A DNA stretch of 43,347 bases from a virus. The notes below the pieces were generated by a model. It was not told where the DNA came from. It did no database searches and saw nothing but the letters and a program-made list of their open reading frames with translations. Position numbers and translations under genes: made by a program. Each line of letters begins with the position of its first letter. The stretch's first letter is position 1. This document shows, piece by piece, positions 23,186-33,339 of this stretch. The stretch is taken from positions 1 through 43,347 of the IMG/VR virus record IMGVR_UViG_3300003324_000374. One strand, given 5' to 3'.

Positions 23186-23697
23186 TAAGATTTCTCCACT
23201 ACATTAATCAAAGTGGCAAGCATGTGACCAGTATCCACGAGGGGCTTATATAAATTTCCAATTTCAGCTTGGGTATAAGGTCTTCCTTTTCCTCCCAAAC
23301 CTCTTTTAGATAATCTAGCCTGTATTGTTTTAAATGATAATGAGGGAGTATATATTTGAGTTATTTTTGTTCTTATCTGTCCAGCCGCTTTTTGTCCTAT
23401 AATCTCAAAAATATCCGAAGCTCGTAATTTACCTTGAATTACTTCTTTCGATTTTCTCTTAGCTATATTTGACCAATCATTTTTATATTTTACAATAGTT
23501 GGTCTCATAAATGGGCGAGGGGGAATATTTTTAGGAGAATATCCATATTCTTGAATCGTGGCCACATAGGCTACTTGTGTTCCATCTGGATATTTAGCCC
23601 CTTCAAACCAACCCACTTTCCCTACTTGAGTATCTAAGGTATCTAAAGCTACTTCTAAGTAATGACGATCTTTTCCTTTAATCCTTCTGACTAGCAT
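23185..23697 (-). CDS. HK97 gp10-like / virion morphogenesis protein
   Basis: 170 residues. KVGWFEGAKYPDGTQVAYVATIQEYG followed by IPPRPFMRPTI is the recognisable core shared by gp10-like minor tail and head-completion proteins. The C-terminal PLVDTGHMLATLINVV is the matching end motif. It acts at the neck during virion assembly. It overlaps both neighbours. Confidence 0.82.
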   Translation of the reverse strand: MLVRRIKGKDRHYLEVALDTLDTQVGKVGWFEGAKYPDGTQVAYVATIQEYGYSPKNIPPRPFMRPTIVKYKNDWSNIAKRKSKEVIQGKLRASDIFEIIGQKAAGQIRTKITQIYTPSLSFKTIQARLSKRGLGGKGRPYTQAEIGNLYKPLVDTGHMLATLINVVEKS

Positions 23698-24140
23698 GTA
23701 AATTTTCCTCCAACTCTACGAAATGCTGAAAGTTCAGGAAAACCACCAATATAATATCCGCCAACAGCATTTGCCTGAAGCATGGCTAATAGCTGTTGAC
23801 CATAGGGAGAAGTATTTAACCACCATTGCCATTGATTTCTGATAGGGGCTATAGTAAGTCCAACCGATACTTTATCAATTGTTGCAGTGTTAACAATAAT
23901 AGCGGTCTGCCCTTGCGCGATTAAACCAGCAATATAAAGTAAATGCGCAGTCATTAAATTTAAAGCTAAGGTACGGCAATGTACATCCAAATCCCAACAA
24001 AACCCATACGTTTGATCAGATATGTAACAAATTGCCATATCCCAATACATCTGAAGCATAGCATCGGGATACGTGGTCGCATTCGCATACGCAGGAAATT
24101 GTTGTCTAAATAATGTTGGGTCAAATACTATCGTAGTCAC
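23691..24140 (-). CDS. Head-tail connector, DUF4054
   Basis: 149 residues. DPTLFRQQFPAYANATTYPDAMLQMYWDMA at the start and the CRTLALNLMTAHLLYIAGL helix are clear DUF4054 features. The family is a gp6-like adaptor that docks onto the portal. It lies next to the capsid block, in the expected order. Confidence 0.88.
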   Translation of the reverse strand: MTTIVFDPTLFRQQFPAYANATTYPDAMLQMYWDMAICYISDQTYGFCWDLDVHCRTLALNLMTAHLLYIAGLIAQGQTAIIVNTATIDKVSVGLTIAPIRNQWQWWLNTSPYGQQLLAMLQANAVGGYYIGGFPELSAFRRVGGKFTC

Positions 24141-24142
24141 AA

Positions 24143-24529
24143 TTATCCTCTCTTACGTTTGACTCCTTTTGGAATCGGCGCATTTTCGTCAGATTCATTA
24201 AAGTCGTCGGGAGTGATAGGCGCAGAATTATCTCTTTTCTTCATTTTAGCCACTACTTTTTCCATGTCTTCTTGTTTCTTTTCGACATGTATATGGCCTT
24301 CCTTAATATGTTCTTTAAAAGAATAATTATCTTTTAATACTTCGTAGTCGTCATCGTTCACTTGAGTAACGGCGCCACGGGGGGTAATGAGATGTTTATT
24401 AGCTACTCCAACTTTTCCATTAATTAAGATTTCATGCTCAATAATGGCGGGACCTAATTGACCAGGTTGTTGATCGCGGTATTTCGCATATCGCATGTCA
24501 TTCGCTAATGTTGAATAAATATAATACAT
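24143..24529 (-). CDS. Hypothetical virion-block protein (128 aa)
   Basis: The start at 24529 (MYYIYSTLANDMRYAKY) is chosen for GGAGAAAT upstream; the longer frame back to 24619 would run through the terminator hairpin. The N-terminal half looks like a small beta fold with HEILINGKVGVANKHLITP. The C-terminal half is charged, ending in KGVKRKRG. It resembles the small proteins found after the major capsid gene, but no function is assigned. Confidence 0.65.
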   Translation of the reverse strand: MYYIYSTLANDMRYAKYRDQQPGQLGPAIIEHEILINGKVGVANKHLITPRGAVTQVNDDDYEVLKDNYSFKEHIKEGHIHVEKKQEDMEKVVAKMKKRDNSAPITPDDFNESDENAPIPKGVKRKRG

Positions 24530-24544
24530 TATTATTTCTCCTCG

Positions 24545-24571
24545 AAAAAAGCCCGCCCAATTTAGGGCGGG
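24545..24571 (-). terminator. Intrinsic terminator after the major capsid gene
   Basis: On the minus strand CCCGCCC-TAAATT-GGGCGGG (24552-24571) is followed by six T residues. It lies between the capsid gene and the downstream connector and tail genes, with no promoter visible behind it. It is probably partial, giving much more capsid mRNA than tail mRNA. Confidence 0.88.
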
Positions 24572-24588
24572 ATGACTTTTAAGTAAAA

Positions 24589-25686
24589 CTAAATTCCTGA
24601 ATATCGAACAACTGCCCATGGGCGTTTAACTAATACGCCAGCCGTGGCATTTGAATAATCTTCGATATATCCTTTCGCTAATTGTTGTACGCCAAGTACA
24701 TAGAATTTAGCAGGAACATTTTGCATAAATGTTTTACCGTTATCGGTAGAACGATCTTGAATAGAATCCGCATACAGATAGAACACGTTTGCTCCACCAT
24801 TTGCAGCATTCAATTCTGGCGCAGAAACAACACGAACCATCGGGTATGTTTCTTTCAGCCATTGCATTACGGAATAACCGAAATCCGTCGTGGTTGATAA
24901 ACGATCAACAGCGGCGGTAGCTACTGCTAAAGTAAGCTTTACGCGAAATGGATCGATTACGTCACCAGATTGATTTCTAAGTGCAGAAATAGAAGTTAAG
25001 ATATCTTTCTGAATTTCAGCATATGTTTTTGTTGACCATAATGGTGAACCACTAGCACCATTTGGTACGTTAACATAAGCTGGCAAACTTGGATCATTCA
25101 AAAATCCATAAGTTTGATTAGCTCCATTATTATATCCAAAAAAACCAACGGCATTACGTTGAATTTCTAAAGCTAAAGCGCAAGATTCGCGTTTTTCTTT
25201 AGAAGAATCAATTCTCATGCGTGCACTGCGAGCTTCTTCCAAACGGTCAACTTGCATACCTTGTTCAAAACGAACTACAGTACGATAGTTGAAGTTTGTA
25301 TTCCAGCTAGCTTCTGGGACATTTTGAATATCACCATAAGGACGAGCGCGGTTTGTCAATTCCACGATTCCTTGGACAACTTGTTCATCTTCCCAAGAAC
25401 CAACCGTATCAATACCAATGAATTCATCAATATTACGGGCTTGAGTAACTACATACACAAAACCAGGTAACCATTCTTGCAAGAATTGCAATGGCGTGCC
25501 AATGGAAGCCGTCGTAACAGTTGGCTGTAGAGCATCCATAGCCCAAGAAGCCATCTGTTGTAATTCTCGTTTTGGCAAATGAATACCAAGTTTTGATAAA
25601 GCTTGATATTCGGCAACTTTTTCAAAATTCGCAAGAGCGGCATAACCACGAGCCGGAAGCGAAGTATGTATTCTAGAGACTGTCAT
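24589..25686 (-). CDS. Major capsid protein (DUF2184-like)
   Basis: 365 residues. EYQALSKLGIHLPKRELQQMASWAMDALQP at the start, then IDEFIGIDTVGSWEDEQVVQGIVELTNRARPYGDIQNVP and EEARSARMRIDSSKEKRESCALALEIQRNAVGFFG form the recognisable core of the HK97-fold major capsid family seen in such phages. It sits behind the cement protein and the protease/scaffold and just before a strong terminator, as expected for the most abundant virion protein. Confidence 0.88.
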   Translation of the reverse strand: MTVSRIHTSLPARGYAALANFEKVAEYQALSKLGIHLPKRELQQMASWAMDALQPTVTTASIGTPLQFLQEWLPGFVYVVTQARNIDEFIGIDTVGSWEDEQVVQGIVELTNRARPYGDIQNVPEASWNTNFNYRTVVRFEQGMQVDRLEEARSARMRIDSSKEKRESCALALEIQRNAVGFFGYNNGANQTYGFLNDPSLPAYVNVPNGASGSPLWSTKTYAEIQKDILTSISALRNQSGDVIDPFRVKLTLAVATAAVDRLSTTTDFGYSVMQWLKETYPMVRVVSAPELNAANGGANVFYLYADSIQDRSTDNGKTFMQNVPAKFYVLGVQQLAKGYIEDYSNATAGVLVKRPWAVVRYSGI

Positions 25687-25698
25687 GTTATTTCACTC

Positions 25699-26208
25699 CT
25701 AAGCTAAGACGATTAATTTTGGATCAATGGTGATAACCGCTAATCCTGCCGCCGCAACTGTATAGTAATTCACATATGCATTTGCGAAAGTGCTACCTCC
25801 AGGAACGGGAGTAGACGGCGTAATCGTGGAAATAGCGCCCGTTGTGTTGTTAAATATTACATAATCCCCGATAGCGGCTGCGCCTGGAAGAGTAACAACC
25901 AAATCACCCATGCTAACAATGTCAGCTTGTGTATTATTTGGTAATGTTAAACTCGGAGTTAAAGTTTGTCCGCCAGTAGCAAACAAAGCATATTGTTTAG
26001 GATCAGCTAAAAATCCGCAGAATACGCCAGTGCCGCCAGCTTGAGCAATACCTTCGCTCACTAAAGTGTAAGCGGTTGCGCCAATAATATTTAATGAAGA
26101 AGTTGTAGATTGTAAAATATATGATTGAGCGCGGGTAGGACCATCGGTATAAAGTTCACCTGGCACTCCAAATCCCGATAAGCGAGATACTGTAGTTTGA
26201 AAAGCCAT
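25699..26208 (-). CDS. Capsid decoration/cement protein (Gp24-like)
   Basis: 169 residues, rich in Gly, Ala, Thr and Pro. The N-terminal MAFQTTVSRLSGFGVPGELYTDGPTRAQSYIL and the FAGFLADPKQYALFAT-like segment (here VFCGFLADPKQYALFAT) are family hallmarks of the structural cement protein Gp24. Such proteins bind the outer capsid after expansion and stabilise it. Located directly before the major capsid gene. Confidence 0.82.
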   Translation of the reverse strand: MAFQTTVSRLSGFGVPGELYTDGPTRAQSYILQSTTSSLNIIGATAYTLVSEGIAQAGGTGVFCGFLADPKQYALFATGGQTLTPSLTLPNNTQADIVSMGDLVVTLPGAAAIGDYVIFNNTTGAISTITPSTPVPGGSTFANAYVNYYTVAAAGLAVITIDPKLIVLA

Positions 26209-26210
26209 GA

Positions 26211-26810
26211 TTATTTACCTCCTTGAAGTGCATTAGAAATATACGCGTCCACTGAACTTGACGGAATTTCCACGTTGTCCATAGCCGCTTTTACGTGAGG
26301 TTCTTTTTTAGCAGCAGCTAGATAGCCTTCTAAAATAGAACTTTCATGTCCTTTTTTACATTTTAGACCTAATCGTTTAACGCCGTATTCGGCAACTTCT
26401 TTTAAAGTTTTATCAGAATGGTCAAATGTACCAATATGATGAGATAAGCGCTTAGCCAAAGAGTCACGGGCAGATACTTCTTTAAACCATGATTTCTTCA
26501 AAGCATCCATACCGTGCTTGTCTTCTGGTTTTTTCATATCGCCTGGTTTTTCATCTTTCATTTCAACTTTTTCTTCTTCCTCTTCGTCTTCTTCCTCTTC
26601 TACATAATCGTCATCATCTTCAATTTCTTTTTCCTTTTGTTCGGCTTTAAGTTCTTTTTCACCTTCTTTTTCTAATTCCATTTCTGCATCTTCACTCTTT
26701 TTGCCAGATGCCATCATTTCTTTCATGCATTCTTGCAATTCTTTAATCATCGAATGAAGAGATTCTAAACTGACTTCTTCGTCCATGCCTTTCTTCTCTT
26801 GATCTGCCAT
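26211..26810 (-). CDS. Nested scaffold protein from an internal start
   Basis: In frame with the protease gene, AAGGAG (26820-26825) lies 9 bases before an ATG at 26810. Initiation there would give a 199-residue protein starting [12 protein letters not shown]: the coiled-coil and acidic part without the protease. Lambda C/Nu3 and several other phages produce scaffold this way. The Shine-Dalgarno and the domain border coincide, which supports it, but no direct proof is possible from sequence. Confidence 0.6.
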   Translation of the reverse strand: MADQEKKGMDEEVSLESLHSMIKELQECMKEMMASGKKSEDAEMELEKEGEKELKAEQKEKEIEDDDDYVEEEEDEEEEEKVEMKDEKPGDMKKPEDKHGMDALKKSWFKEVSARDSLAKRLSHHIGTFDHSDKTLKEVAEYGVKRLGLKCKKGHESSILEGYLAAAKKEPHVKAAMDNVEIPSSSVDAYISNALQGGK

Positions 26811-27563
26811 TTTCTTAAACTCCTTTGCGTCTAATGTGATTCGAAAATCTGCCTTTTTACTATCCAACACTGCGACATCTGGACCCGATCTCCCTTCATC
26901 AACTAAGGCGACATGGTTTCCTCTAATTTCGCGCTGAATTGCATCATATGGTTGACCATTATACACCCCTGGAGCCAAATCGTACAAGCATCTGTATCCA
27001 ATACTAAGCTCTTTTTTTCCGTTTTGAATTAAACTCATCAATTTCTCAGAAAATACTTTTAGATTTCCTCTTAAATATTCTCCGTCAAAAGATATTTCTT
27101 CTCCTATAACTCCTTGTATGCCTTTTTTTTCAGCAGGAGTTAGTCCATCATCAGATGCCCCAAGCATAACGTGATCATCAATCCAAGGGAGTAATCTAAA
27201 TGATTCTAGAGTTTCTTCTTTTGATAATTCTTCAGCCGGTCGATACACATGATAAATAGTGTCTGGGTCTAAAGATTCATGAATTGTTTTTCCTAAGTAG
27301 GGAAATACTCCTGTTTTAGATAATGGGTTTTCTTTAATTTCATACCATCCATTAGTATCTGCTTTTCTTTTAGATGAAGATTCATCTGGGGTATTTGACA
27401 TATTAAAAGGAACAATATTTTCTCCGATTAAAGGAGAATCTTTACCTTGTCTTTGCTTACTATATGCTATGGCCACGGCTTGTTTTTGAGGATAGCCAGA
27501 ATTCACAAGTTCTGCAATATTTTGAGACAGAACTTTCTTACTTTTACCCTTCTTCAATGGCAT
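26211..27563 (-). CDS. Prohead protease (DUF2213) fused to acidic scaffold region
   Basis: 450 residues. A short N-terminal segment ([26 protein letters not shown]) is a common phage head-gene motif. The protease part (about 70-235) has H131 in DDHVML, S187 in KELSIGY and H217 in [11 protein letters not shown], the likely catalytic and structural residues of the herpes-like protease fold. Residues 250-350 are highly charged, with long Glu/Asp runs, as in capsid scaffolds. A strong internal ribosome binding site and ATG at 26810 divide the two parts, suggesting a nested scaffold gene. Confidence 0.85.
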   Translation of the reverse strand: MPLKKGKSKKVLSQNIAELVNSGYPQKQAVAIAYSKQRQGKDSPLIGENIVPFNMSNTPDESSSKRKADTNGWYEIKENPLSKTGVFPYLGKTIHESLDPDTIYHVYRPAEELSKEETLESFRLLPWIDDHVMLGASDDGLTPAEKKGIQGVIGEEISFDGEYLRGNLKVFSEKLMSLIQNGKKELSIGYRCLYDLAPGVYNGQPYDAIQREIRGNHVALVDEGRSGPDVAVLDSKKADFRITLDAKEFKKMADQEKKGMDEEVSLESLHSMIKELQECMKEMMASGKKSEDAEMELEKEGEKELKAEQKEKEIEDDDDYVEEEEDEEEEEKVEMKDEKPGDMKKPEDKHGMDALKKSWFKEVSARDSLAKRLSHHIGTFDHSDKTLKEVAEYGVKRLGLKCKKGHESSILEGYLAAAKKEPHVKAAMDNVEIPSSSVDAYISNALQGGK

Positions 27564-27565
27564 AA

Positions 27566-28453
27566 CTAAATTTCCTCTCCGTCTTCAAATTCTATTACCG
27601 GCACCATGGTGCAACGGCAATTTATGGCTTGTCCTGGGAATTGACCATTAACAAATCCCTCTTCGCCTTTTAGTGGTAAATCGTCAAAACTAAATACTCT
27701 TCCATCCAATTTCATATGAGAAAGTCTTGGATGTTGTCCGCCACCTGAATGAATCCATTCGAATTTTTTTACCCCAACGGACTGCATTCTTTGTTTATTA
27801 ATTGTATTATAAGCTTTTCTTGTTTGATCTAAAGCCAATAATGACACACGGCGGTCAGATTGTCCACTGTACTTTTTTATCTCTGGTTCCAAATCTGCTA
27901 ATCCATTACCAGTAGTAATTGAACGCATCACCGCACCAGATATTTTATCATAATATTCAGAAGGTATTGATTTAATCAAAGATACATTTTCATTAATAAT
28001 TGCTTGTCCAACCTCTTCCATCCCCTTCGGAATCACACCCGTGTTTAAACTAACTCCTCCGCTCAATTGCTTAAGGCTAGTGTGTAAGTTAGATTGACTA
28101 GACTTTAAAGCATTTCCTAGCATATCTTTTGCCAGTTCTTTTGCTTTTAAGCTAAATAATTTTTCAAATTTTTTCATCAGTTTATTCAAAAGTTTTTTGG
28201 ACTTAGAAGTTACACTTTCATCCATAGTGGCTTTTTTTTGTTGTTTAAAGAATTCTTTTGAATTTTCTGTTTTAAACAAAAATAAGATTCGTTTTTGCGT
28301 TTCTTTTACCATAAGGCGTGTTATTTTCAACAATTCTCTACGATATTTAAGTTGGTCACTTATATTATAATTCAAACGGGTTCCTTTTATAGAAACCGTT
28401 CTTTTTCTTACCCAGTCTGATTTTTTTTCTGTTAAGACTATTTTTCTACGCAT
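27566..28453 (-). CDS. Minor head protein, Mu gpF/SPP1 gp7-like
   Basis: 295 residues. A basic, helical N-terminal half is followed by the conserved C-terminal module: [31 protein letters not shown], then [20 protein letters not shown] and [17 protein letters not shown]. The PGQAINCRC end is the family hallmark. It binds the portal and enters the head in early assembly. It overlaps the portal stop by 8 bases. Confidence 0.9.
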   Translation of the reverse strand: MRRKIVLTEKKSDWVRKRTVSIKGTRLNYNISDQLKYRRELLKITRLMVKETQKRILFLFKTENSKEFFKQQKKATMDESVTSKSKKLLNKLMKKFEKLFSLKAKELAKDMLGNALKSSQSNLHTSLKQLSGGVSLNTGVIPKGMEEVGQAIINENVSLIKSIPSEYYDKISGAVMRSITTGNGLADLEPEIKKYSGQSDRRVSLLALDQTRKAYNTINKQRMQSVGVKKFEWIHSGGGQHPRLSHMKLDGRVFSFDDLPLKGEEGFVNGQFPGQAINCRCTMVPVIEFEDGEEI

Positions 28454-29945
28454 CTTCTAGCTCTTCTTGGGGATCATTAGTATCTGGCAAAAAATCTTCT
28501 TCATGGACTAACCCATTATATCCAGAGGATGGATCATTTATAATACGTTTTCTTTCATCTTCTCCATTTATTGCTCCACTATTCATTAATAATTGCCCTG
28601 TTTCAGCTTTGGCCTTATTAACTAAAGCTTGTTCTTCTTCAGTCATAGCGTCTAATTTTTCCCACACTATGTGCGTATCAAAAGGAGTGATACCAAAAGT
28701 AGGGGCAATATACGAATGCATCAATAATAAATGATGCCGCTGAATTAGAGCGGTAACAGGAACTTGCAAACTTTCCAAGAATTCATGATAGCTAGATTCT
28801 TCAAATTCTCCTGTTGCATTAAATCCTTTGGGACTGGTTCCTAATAATTTAGTGGCAGGAACGTTACTGGCCGCAGCCACAATTTGATATTGAGTCATAA
28901 TCACTGCATCTAGCTCTGATAGAGACACGTCGAACTGTTGATAATCCTCGGTTTCATCTATCGTAAATACGCCATAATTATCTTGGTTTTCTGTATTTTG
29001 AGTCATTCTTTTTATAAAATTTCCTTGATTTGCTAAGGCCATGGATGTGTCTGTTTTTATGACTTTCACTCGCTTAGTTAGAGCCAGCATAGGAGCTTCA
29101 TTAGCCGTACGCTCGGCAGCATAAACTCGTTCATATATTTTTTGGGGAATCGGAATACCGCCATACATATAAGTTGGTTTAAGAATATCTGCCACTTCTT
29201 CTGTTCTATATATAACCAAATGGGTTCTGTGAATTAAAGTTCCATTTATTTGCCACCAAGTTGGTTCATAGAAATGTTCACTAGCGGGATTTCCGGCAGC
29301 TTCATCATCTAATAAGAAAGACATCCAATACGGATCTATTTGAGAAATTCCTTTATATGATCCTGGCGTAATCCCATCTATATTAAAAGGTTTGTAATAA
29401 TACTCTGGATCATCTGAATCTACGATAAACATGGCAACTCGAATACCGAATACTCTTCCCATTTGCAAGAATTGCACAGTGTTGTGGTTTATATCATATT
29501 TCAAATCACCTTCTCGAAAGGCGTTTAATATTTCAGGAGAAATTTCTTCTCCATCGTTTGAAGTAATTTCATAGCCTTTTCTAACGGCATCCTGCGCCGG
29601 CATGAGACAGGCTTTACTTATCAACCAATGTTGGGCTAATAGAGCAGAATTTTGCCACCCTATGAATCCTTGAGAGGCATACCAAAGTAAAACAGATTCA
29701 GACATTCCGGTGGCATTGCTTACTGATTTAAATGACCCAATTGCTGAATCCATGGTGGAATTGATTTTACCTTTGATATTTTTTGAATTCAAAGGCTTAA
29801 AAGTATTTTCTAATAATCCTTCTAATTTCATCTTTCTTTCAAAAGAATCATCAAATGAATCAGTAGTAAATACCCTATTTTCAGGCTTTTTAATTTCTGG
29901 TTCAATTTTCTTATCTCTTTTAAAAATGTTTTTAAGGAATTGCAT
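28446..29945 (-). CDS. Portal protein (DUF1073-type)
   Basis: 499 residues; forms the dodecameric DNA gate at the capsid vertex. [26 protein letters not shown], then [23 protein letters not shown] and [40 protein letters not shown] are clear portal features, the last being the conserved wing/stem border. GGAGGG lies 7 bases before the start. It overlaps TerL by 14 bases. Confidence 0.92.
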   Translation of the reverse strand: MQFLKNIFKRDKKIEPEIKKPENRVFTTDSFDDSFERKMKLEGLLENTFKPLNSKNIKGKINSTMDSAIGSFKSVSNATGMSESVLLWYASQGFIGWQNSALLAQHWLISKACLMPAQDAVRKGYEITSNDGEEISPEILNAFREGDLKYDINHNTVQFLQMGRVFGIRVAMFIVDSDDPEYYYKPFNIDGITPGSYKGISQIDPYWMSFLLDDEAAGNPASEHFYEPTWWQINGTLIHRTHLVIYRTEEVADILKPTYMYGGIPIPQKIYERVYAAERTANEAPMLALTKRVKVIKTDTSMALANQGNFIKRMTQNTENQDNYGVFTIDETEDYQQFDVSLSELDAVIMTQYQIVAAASNVPATKLLGTSPKGFNATGEFEESSYHEFLESLQVPVTALIQRHHLLLMHSYIAPTFGITPFDTHIVWEKLDAMTEEEQALVNKAKAETGQLLMNSGAINGEDERKRIINDPSSGYNGLVHEEDFLPDTNDPQEELEDA

Positions 29946-31560
29946 CGAATATCCCTCCGCCTCTTTTTTTCTGTGGTGAAAAAGCTATCATAACAGCATC
30001 CGCTAAGTTAGGGGAAGCCACGCCATCTGGAGTTTTATCAACAATTATTTTACCCACATTATTCTGGGTATAAGTCGGTCGCGATAATTCCGTTATCAAT
30101 CTATTTAATTCTGGTAATTCTTTAGGAATACTGATTATATTTTCTACATCATACTCTATATTTTCGGTAACTGCACGATGTGTTTGTTGAAATCTTAATC
30201 GAAGTGACCACCACGCTTGGGCTTTTGCATTTGCGAAGAAGTCGAAATTAGTTCGGCCCTTCCCTGGACCTCTAGCTTGTCCTTGTTTCAAATATGGGTC
30301 TTTATCCGGGTCAACAACTTCTCCAGACCCTCTGAAACTATTGAAGCGTATGTCTTTAATGTTTTGGGAAATTCGTCTTTCGTTAATAACTCTAGCGTCT
30401 CCCCTAACACCGGCTCCCAAACCGTCTGCGTCATATAACACGCTAGCATAATCCAAAATATCGCATAAAGTGAAAACTTTTTCAACACTTTTAAAGATGT
30501 CCTCGCCTTTTCCAGACCAAGATTCCAAATATTCGAGTAATATGCCAAATCTACCGCAGAAAGCATTTTTATCTTTTCCTTCATCCGCTACGTCCATTCC
30601 CGCTATTCTAATTCCAGAAGGTTCTATCTTTAATTTTTTATGGGCATCTATAGCTGATTGAACCCATGCGCTTGGAATTAAAACACCCTCAATTGACGCA
30701 GAGTAATCTAAATCTACTTCTTGAGCAACCACTACTGGATCATCAAGTTGGTCGCATATTTTTTTATACCATTCATCATCTTTGCGCGGGTCATCTCTCC
30801 AATGCAACGTAAAAACAGAAACTTTCCCGCTGTGCCTTTTTTGGGCAAAAGGATTATTCATTCCTCTCGGTGTGCTAATATCTATTCTGCAATTTGTAGT
30901 ATTTGATAAGGAAGCTTCTACTAACATCGGCCTAGGTAGCCATGCGGATTCATCAACAAAATAAATTGCTTTACGATCTCCACGCCCTATACCATCTCCT
31001 GCTTCTCCTGATATGACAGCGCGTGTTTCTGGAAAAGTAATTCTCATATGCGCTGAATGTTTTTTAGCATCCCACCCATTGCTAAATTCAGGAGGTATTA
31101 CTCTAAGAAACATCCTTGCTTTTTCAAAGATAGATTTTGGGTCTCCTCTTTGGTCCACATATTCTTCTTTTCTACTTCCAAAACCAATGGAGAGCCCATC
31201 ATAAAATAAACACATTGTGCAAGCGAACGCAATCGATAACCAACTTAATCCCATGTCTCTGCTTTTGTCACTTATTCCTCTTTCTCTATTTTTCCAATTA
31301 TTAAATGCCCAATTGACCCATTCTTCCTGTTTTTCAAATAATAAAAAGGGAATACTGGCAGGTAATCCAATTTCAACATTTCTTGGATCACTAGTGCACC
31401 CCCAATCTATTATAAATTGAGCAGGATTTTCTTTGTAGAATAATTTTAATGCAGATAAGCATGACGGATTTTTACGAATAGCTGCAAGGCGTTCGACTCT
31501 ATAGCCAAACACCCTTGCATAGTCAGGTTTTTTAAAATCAAATTCAAAAGGAATTGGCAT
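29932..31560 (-). CDS. terL: Terminase large subunit
   Basis: 542 residues; the packaging motor with ATPase and nuclease domains. Walker A is the deviant K99-SRDMGLS (99-106), Walker B is IYFVD203-E204 and the coupling motif is DISTPRG (227-232). Nuclease acids: D323 in GMDVADEG, D377/D379 in [10 protein letters not shown], and a late aspartate in [10 protein letters not shown]. The start overlaps the stop of the previous gene (TAATG). The small subunit is not adjacent but lies about 5.5 kb upstream, separated by the fiber genes. Confidence 0.95.
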   Translation of the reverse strand: MPIPFEFDFKKPDYARVFGYRVERLAAIRKNPSCLSALKLFYKENPAQFIIDWGCTSDPRNVEIGLPASIPFLLFEKQEEWVNWAFNNWKNRERGISDKSRDMGLSWLSIAFACTMCLFYDGLSIGFGSRKEEYVDQRGDPKSIFEKARMFLRVIPPEFSNGWDAKKHSAHMRITFPETRAVISGEAGDGIGRGDRKAIYFVDESAWLPRPMLVEASLSNTTNCRIDISTPRGMNNPFAQKRHSGKVSVFTLHWRDDPRKDDEWYKKICDQLDDPVVVAQEVDLDYSASIEGVLIPSAWVQSAIDAHKKLKIEPSGIRIAGMDVADEGKDKNAFCGRFGILLEYLESWSGKGEDIFKSVEKVFTLCDILDYASVLYDADGLGAGVRGDARVINERRISQNIKDIRFNSFRGSGEVVDPDKDPYLKQGQARGPGKGRTNFDFFANAKAQAWWSLRLRFQQTHRAVTENIEYDVENIISIPKELPELNRLITELSRPTYTQNNVGKIIVDKTPDGVASPNLADAVMIAFSPQKKRGGGIFDAIP

Positions 31561-31820
31561 TATTCTGCCTTATCTAATTCTTCCTTTGCTTTTTTATCTG
31601 CTTCTTCCTTCGCTTTTTTATCTGCTTCTTCTTTTGCTTTTTGTTCAGCTTCAATTTTTTCCCTTTGAAGTTTAGCGTGAGCTTCTTGAGCGGCTTTATT
31701 TAATCCATTTCTCACATTATCTACATATTTTTGCGGTAAATGGACACTAGATTCGCTCAGAACCGTGAATATTTCTTTAACTAACCCTAATGAAATTTCA
31801 ACAATAGCATTATCTTCCAT
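31560..31820 (-). CDS. Coiled-coil protein with KAKEEAD repeats (86 aa)
   Basis: A hydrophobic N-terminal helix ([20 protein letters not shown]) precedes a Lys/Glu/Ala-rich helix that ends in three near-identical repeats of A(D/E)KKAKEE. GAGGAAATT precedes the ATG. The repeat is encoded by repeated DNA (about 31570-31640), so copy number may vary. No function assigned. Confidence 0.7.
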   Translation of the reverse strand: MEDNAIVEISLGLVKEIFTVLSESSVHLPQKYVDNVRNGLNKAAQEAHAKLQREKIEAEQKAKEEADKKAKEEADKKAKEELDKAE

Positions 31821-31851
31821 AATTTCCTCAAATGAAATAAATTAAACAACT

Positions 31852-31880
31852 ATTATACTCTATCTATAGTTCAGAAGCTA
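31852..31880 (-). promoter_or_regulatory. Possible promoter before the TerL block
   Basis: A perfect -10 TATAAT (31852-31857, minus strand) lies in the 60-base gap before the 86-residue gene, preceded by AACTATAGATAGAG. The -35 is poor. The TATAG element recalls class 1 sites but the second half-site is missing. It could raise expression of TerL, portal and head genes. Confidence 0.35.
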
Positions 31881-32420
31881 CTAGTAAGTCTCAATAATAG
31901 TAGATACTGAAGTTGTACCTGTACCAGAGGCCATTAGTCGATAAGTAGCTCCAGCAGGAACTAAGAAACTTAAAGTATTTGTTGCATTGGATAATGCAAG
32001 CCCACCTACTCCCCATTGTCCTACGGTTATATATCCAGAACCCGTATCTACTTGAGCAGTAATCACGCTAGTCTGAAGAACAGTAACTGAAATTCCAACT
32101 AAGGCATTCACGTGGACGTCAGCATTAACATTCGGAGTTCTTGGGGAATTGAAAGCTGGACTAGAAACAGAATGTAATGTTTTCGAAGCCGGTACCGAGT
32201 CTTCTAAAGTTTTTAAAAACTTCCACACTAATTGGGTATTAACTGCGGGATCGCCATATGAAGTATTAGGTGCAGCTGTGCAAAACCATATTCTATTGTT
32301 AATAGAATTACGCCATTGGCAGCCATATTGAATTATACCGTCATCCCAAGGTTCACTCGAAGTAGGATCGTGATCAGCAGTTAGTCCACCATTCATCCAA
32401 TCATATACTGGTTGAGCCAT
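31881..32420 (-). CDS. Virion surface/fiber-associated protein (179 aa)
   Basis: The start at 32420 (MAQPVYDWMNGG) is chosen for TAAGGAGATTTAAA upstream. The N-terminal 85 residues have aromatic and Cys features (YGCQWRNSINNRIWFCTAAPN) of a small attachment domain. The last 90 residues are beta-rich with a Gly/Thr-rich repeat-like tail (ALSNATNTLSFLVPAGATYRLMASG), a common build of phage head-fiber or receptor tip proteins. It continues the C1q-like cluster. Confidence 0.65.
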   Translation of the reverse strand: MAQPVYDWMNGGLTADHDPTSSEPWDDGIIQYGCQWRNSINNRIWFCTAAPNTSYGDPAVNTQLVWKFLKTLEDSVPASKTLHSVSSPAFNSPRTPNVNADVHVNALVGISVTVLQTSVITAQVDTGSGYITVGQWGVGGLALSNATNTLSFLVPAGATYRLMASGTGTTSVSTIIETY

Positions 32421-32431
32421 TTTAAATCTCC

Positions 32432-32896
32432 TTATCCTAAATATTTTACAAACATCCACGAAACATATGGGCCAGTGCCTCCGGCTATTCCTACAGAAGC
32501 AGTAGAGCCATTGTTTAATTGTGCTCCTACTGAAATTGTAGAGGCTGCCGCACAATCAGTTACTATCATACCATTTGTGCAGAAAGTATTAGTTGTAGTT
32601 TTAGCAGCTGTACAAGCATATTCCGATAGCCTATATGTGTTACCACCACCTGCAATAGTGCTTAAATTTCCATTTGCGCCGTTAATAATATTAGTAAACT
32701 TAAACGATGTACAAATCAAATAATTACCTGCGACTGGAACTGTATATTGACCTGTAGCCGCATTGTATCCAGAACCGAATAATACCGTATCAAATAAAAT
32801 TGTATAACCCGTGCCATTACCTGTAACGTTGGATACTGGAGTATTCAAATACACGAATAAAGCTGGCACTGTTCCTCTGTTTAAAATACTTGTCAT
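32432..32896 (-). CDS. C1q-like beta-sandwich virion protein (154 aa), paralog 3
   Basis: The start at 32896 overlaps the previous stop as TAATG. The core reads SNVTGNGTGYTILFDTVLFG, YNAATGQYTVPVAGNYLICTSF, the strand order of C1q/TNF-like jelly rolls. Two upstream neighbours share the same (S)NVTG(N/D)GT start and the G..tcaG.YlfC core, so all three are paralogs. They are probably trimeric receptor-binding or head-fiber tips. Confidence 0.7.
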   Translation of the reverse strand: MTSILNRGTVPALFVYLNTPVSNVTGNGTGYTILFDTVLFGSGYNAATGQYTVPVAGNYLICTSFKFTNIINGANGNLSTIAGGGNTYRLSEYACTAAKTTTNTFCTNGMIVTDCAAASTISVGAQLNNGSTASVGIAGGTGPYVSWMFVKYLG

Positions 32897-33339
32897 TAAA
32901 ATAACCTCGTGGCTTGAAAAGTACATCCATTTCCAAATCCAATAGATAAAGTTGTTCCAGATACTTGAACAGTGAGTTTCGCGGTATCATTTGCTGCCAT
33001 CGGAGCAATTACATATCCCCCCATGGTGCCTACTGAAGCTTGACTTCTAAGAGCTCCCGCGTTGAAATTAGCAAAAGTATAGGTTCTTTGAGTAGTAACT
33101 AAATTAAAAACAGCGGTAGTGGCTGAAGAATTTAAAGAAGTAACACTCGGGATTGCGCAGAATAAAAACGTTCCTGGAACTGTACATGTGAATACGCCTG
33201 AAGCAATTACAAACCCAGAACCTTGCGTTAAACTACTATAAACTGTTTGATAAACGGTGCCATTTCCTGTAACATTGCTGACCCCCGTTTGTATGGCAAT
33301 GAATCTTTGCGAAGTATTACTATTAACCATGTTAGCCAT
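32896..33339 (-). CDS. C1q-like beta-sandwich virion protein (147 aa), paralog 2
   Basis: Shares SNVTGNGTVYQTVYSSLTQGSGF and GVFTCTVPGTFLFCAIPSV with its neighbours. The start overlaps the previous stop (TAATG), and its own stop overlaps the next start. Sequence drift among the three copies is large in the second half, as expected for receptor-binding surfaces. Confidence 0.7.
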   Translation of the reverse strand: MANMVNSNTSQRFIAIQTGVSNVTGNGTVYQTVYSSLTQGSGFVIASGVFTCTVPGTFLFCAIPSVTSLNSSATTAVFNLVTTQRTYTFANFNAGALRSQASVGTMGGYVIAPMAANDTAKLTVQVSGTTLSIGFGNGCTFQATRLF

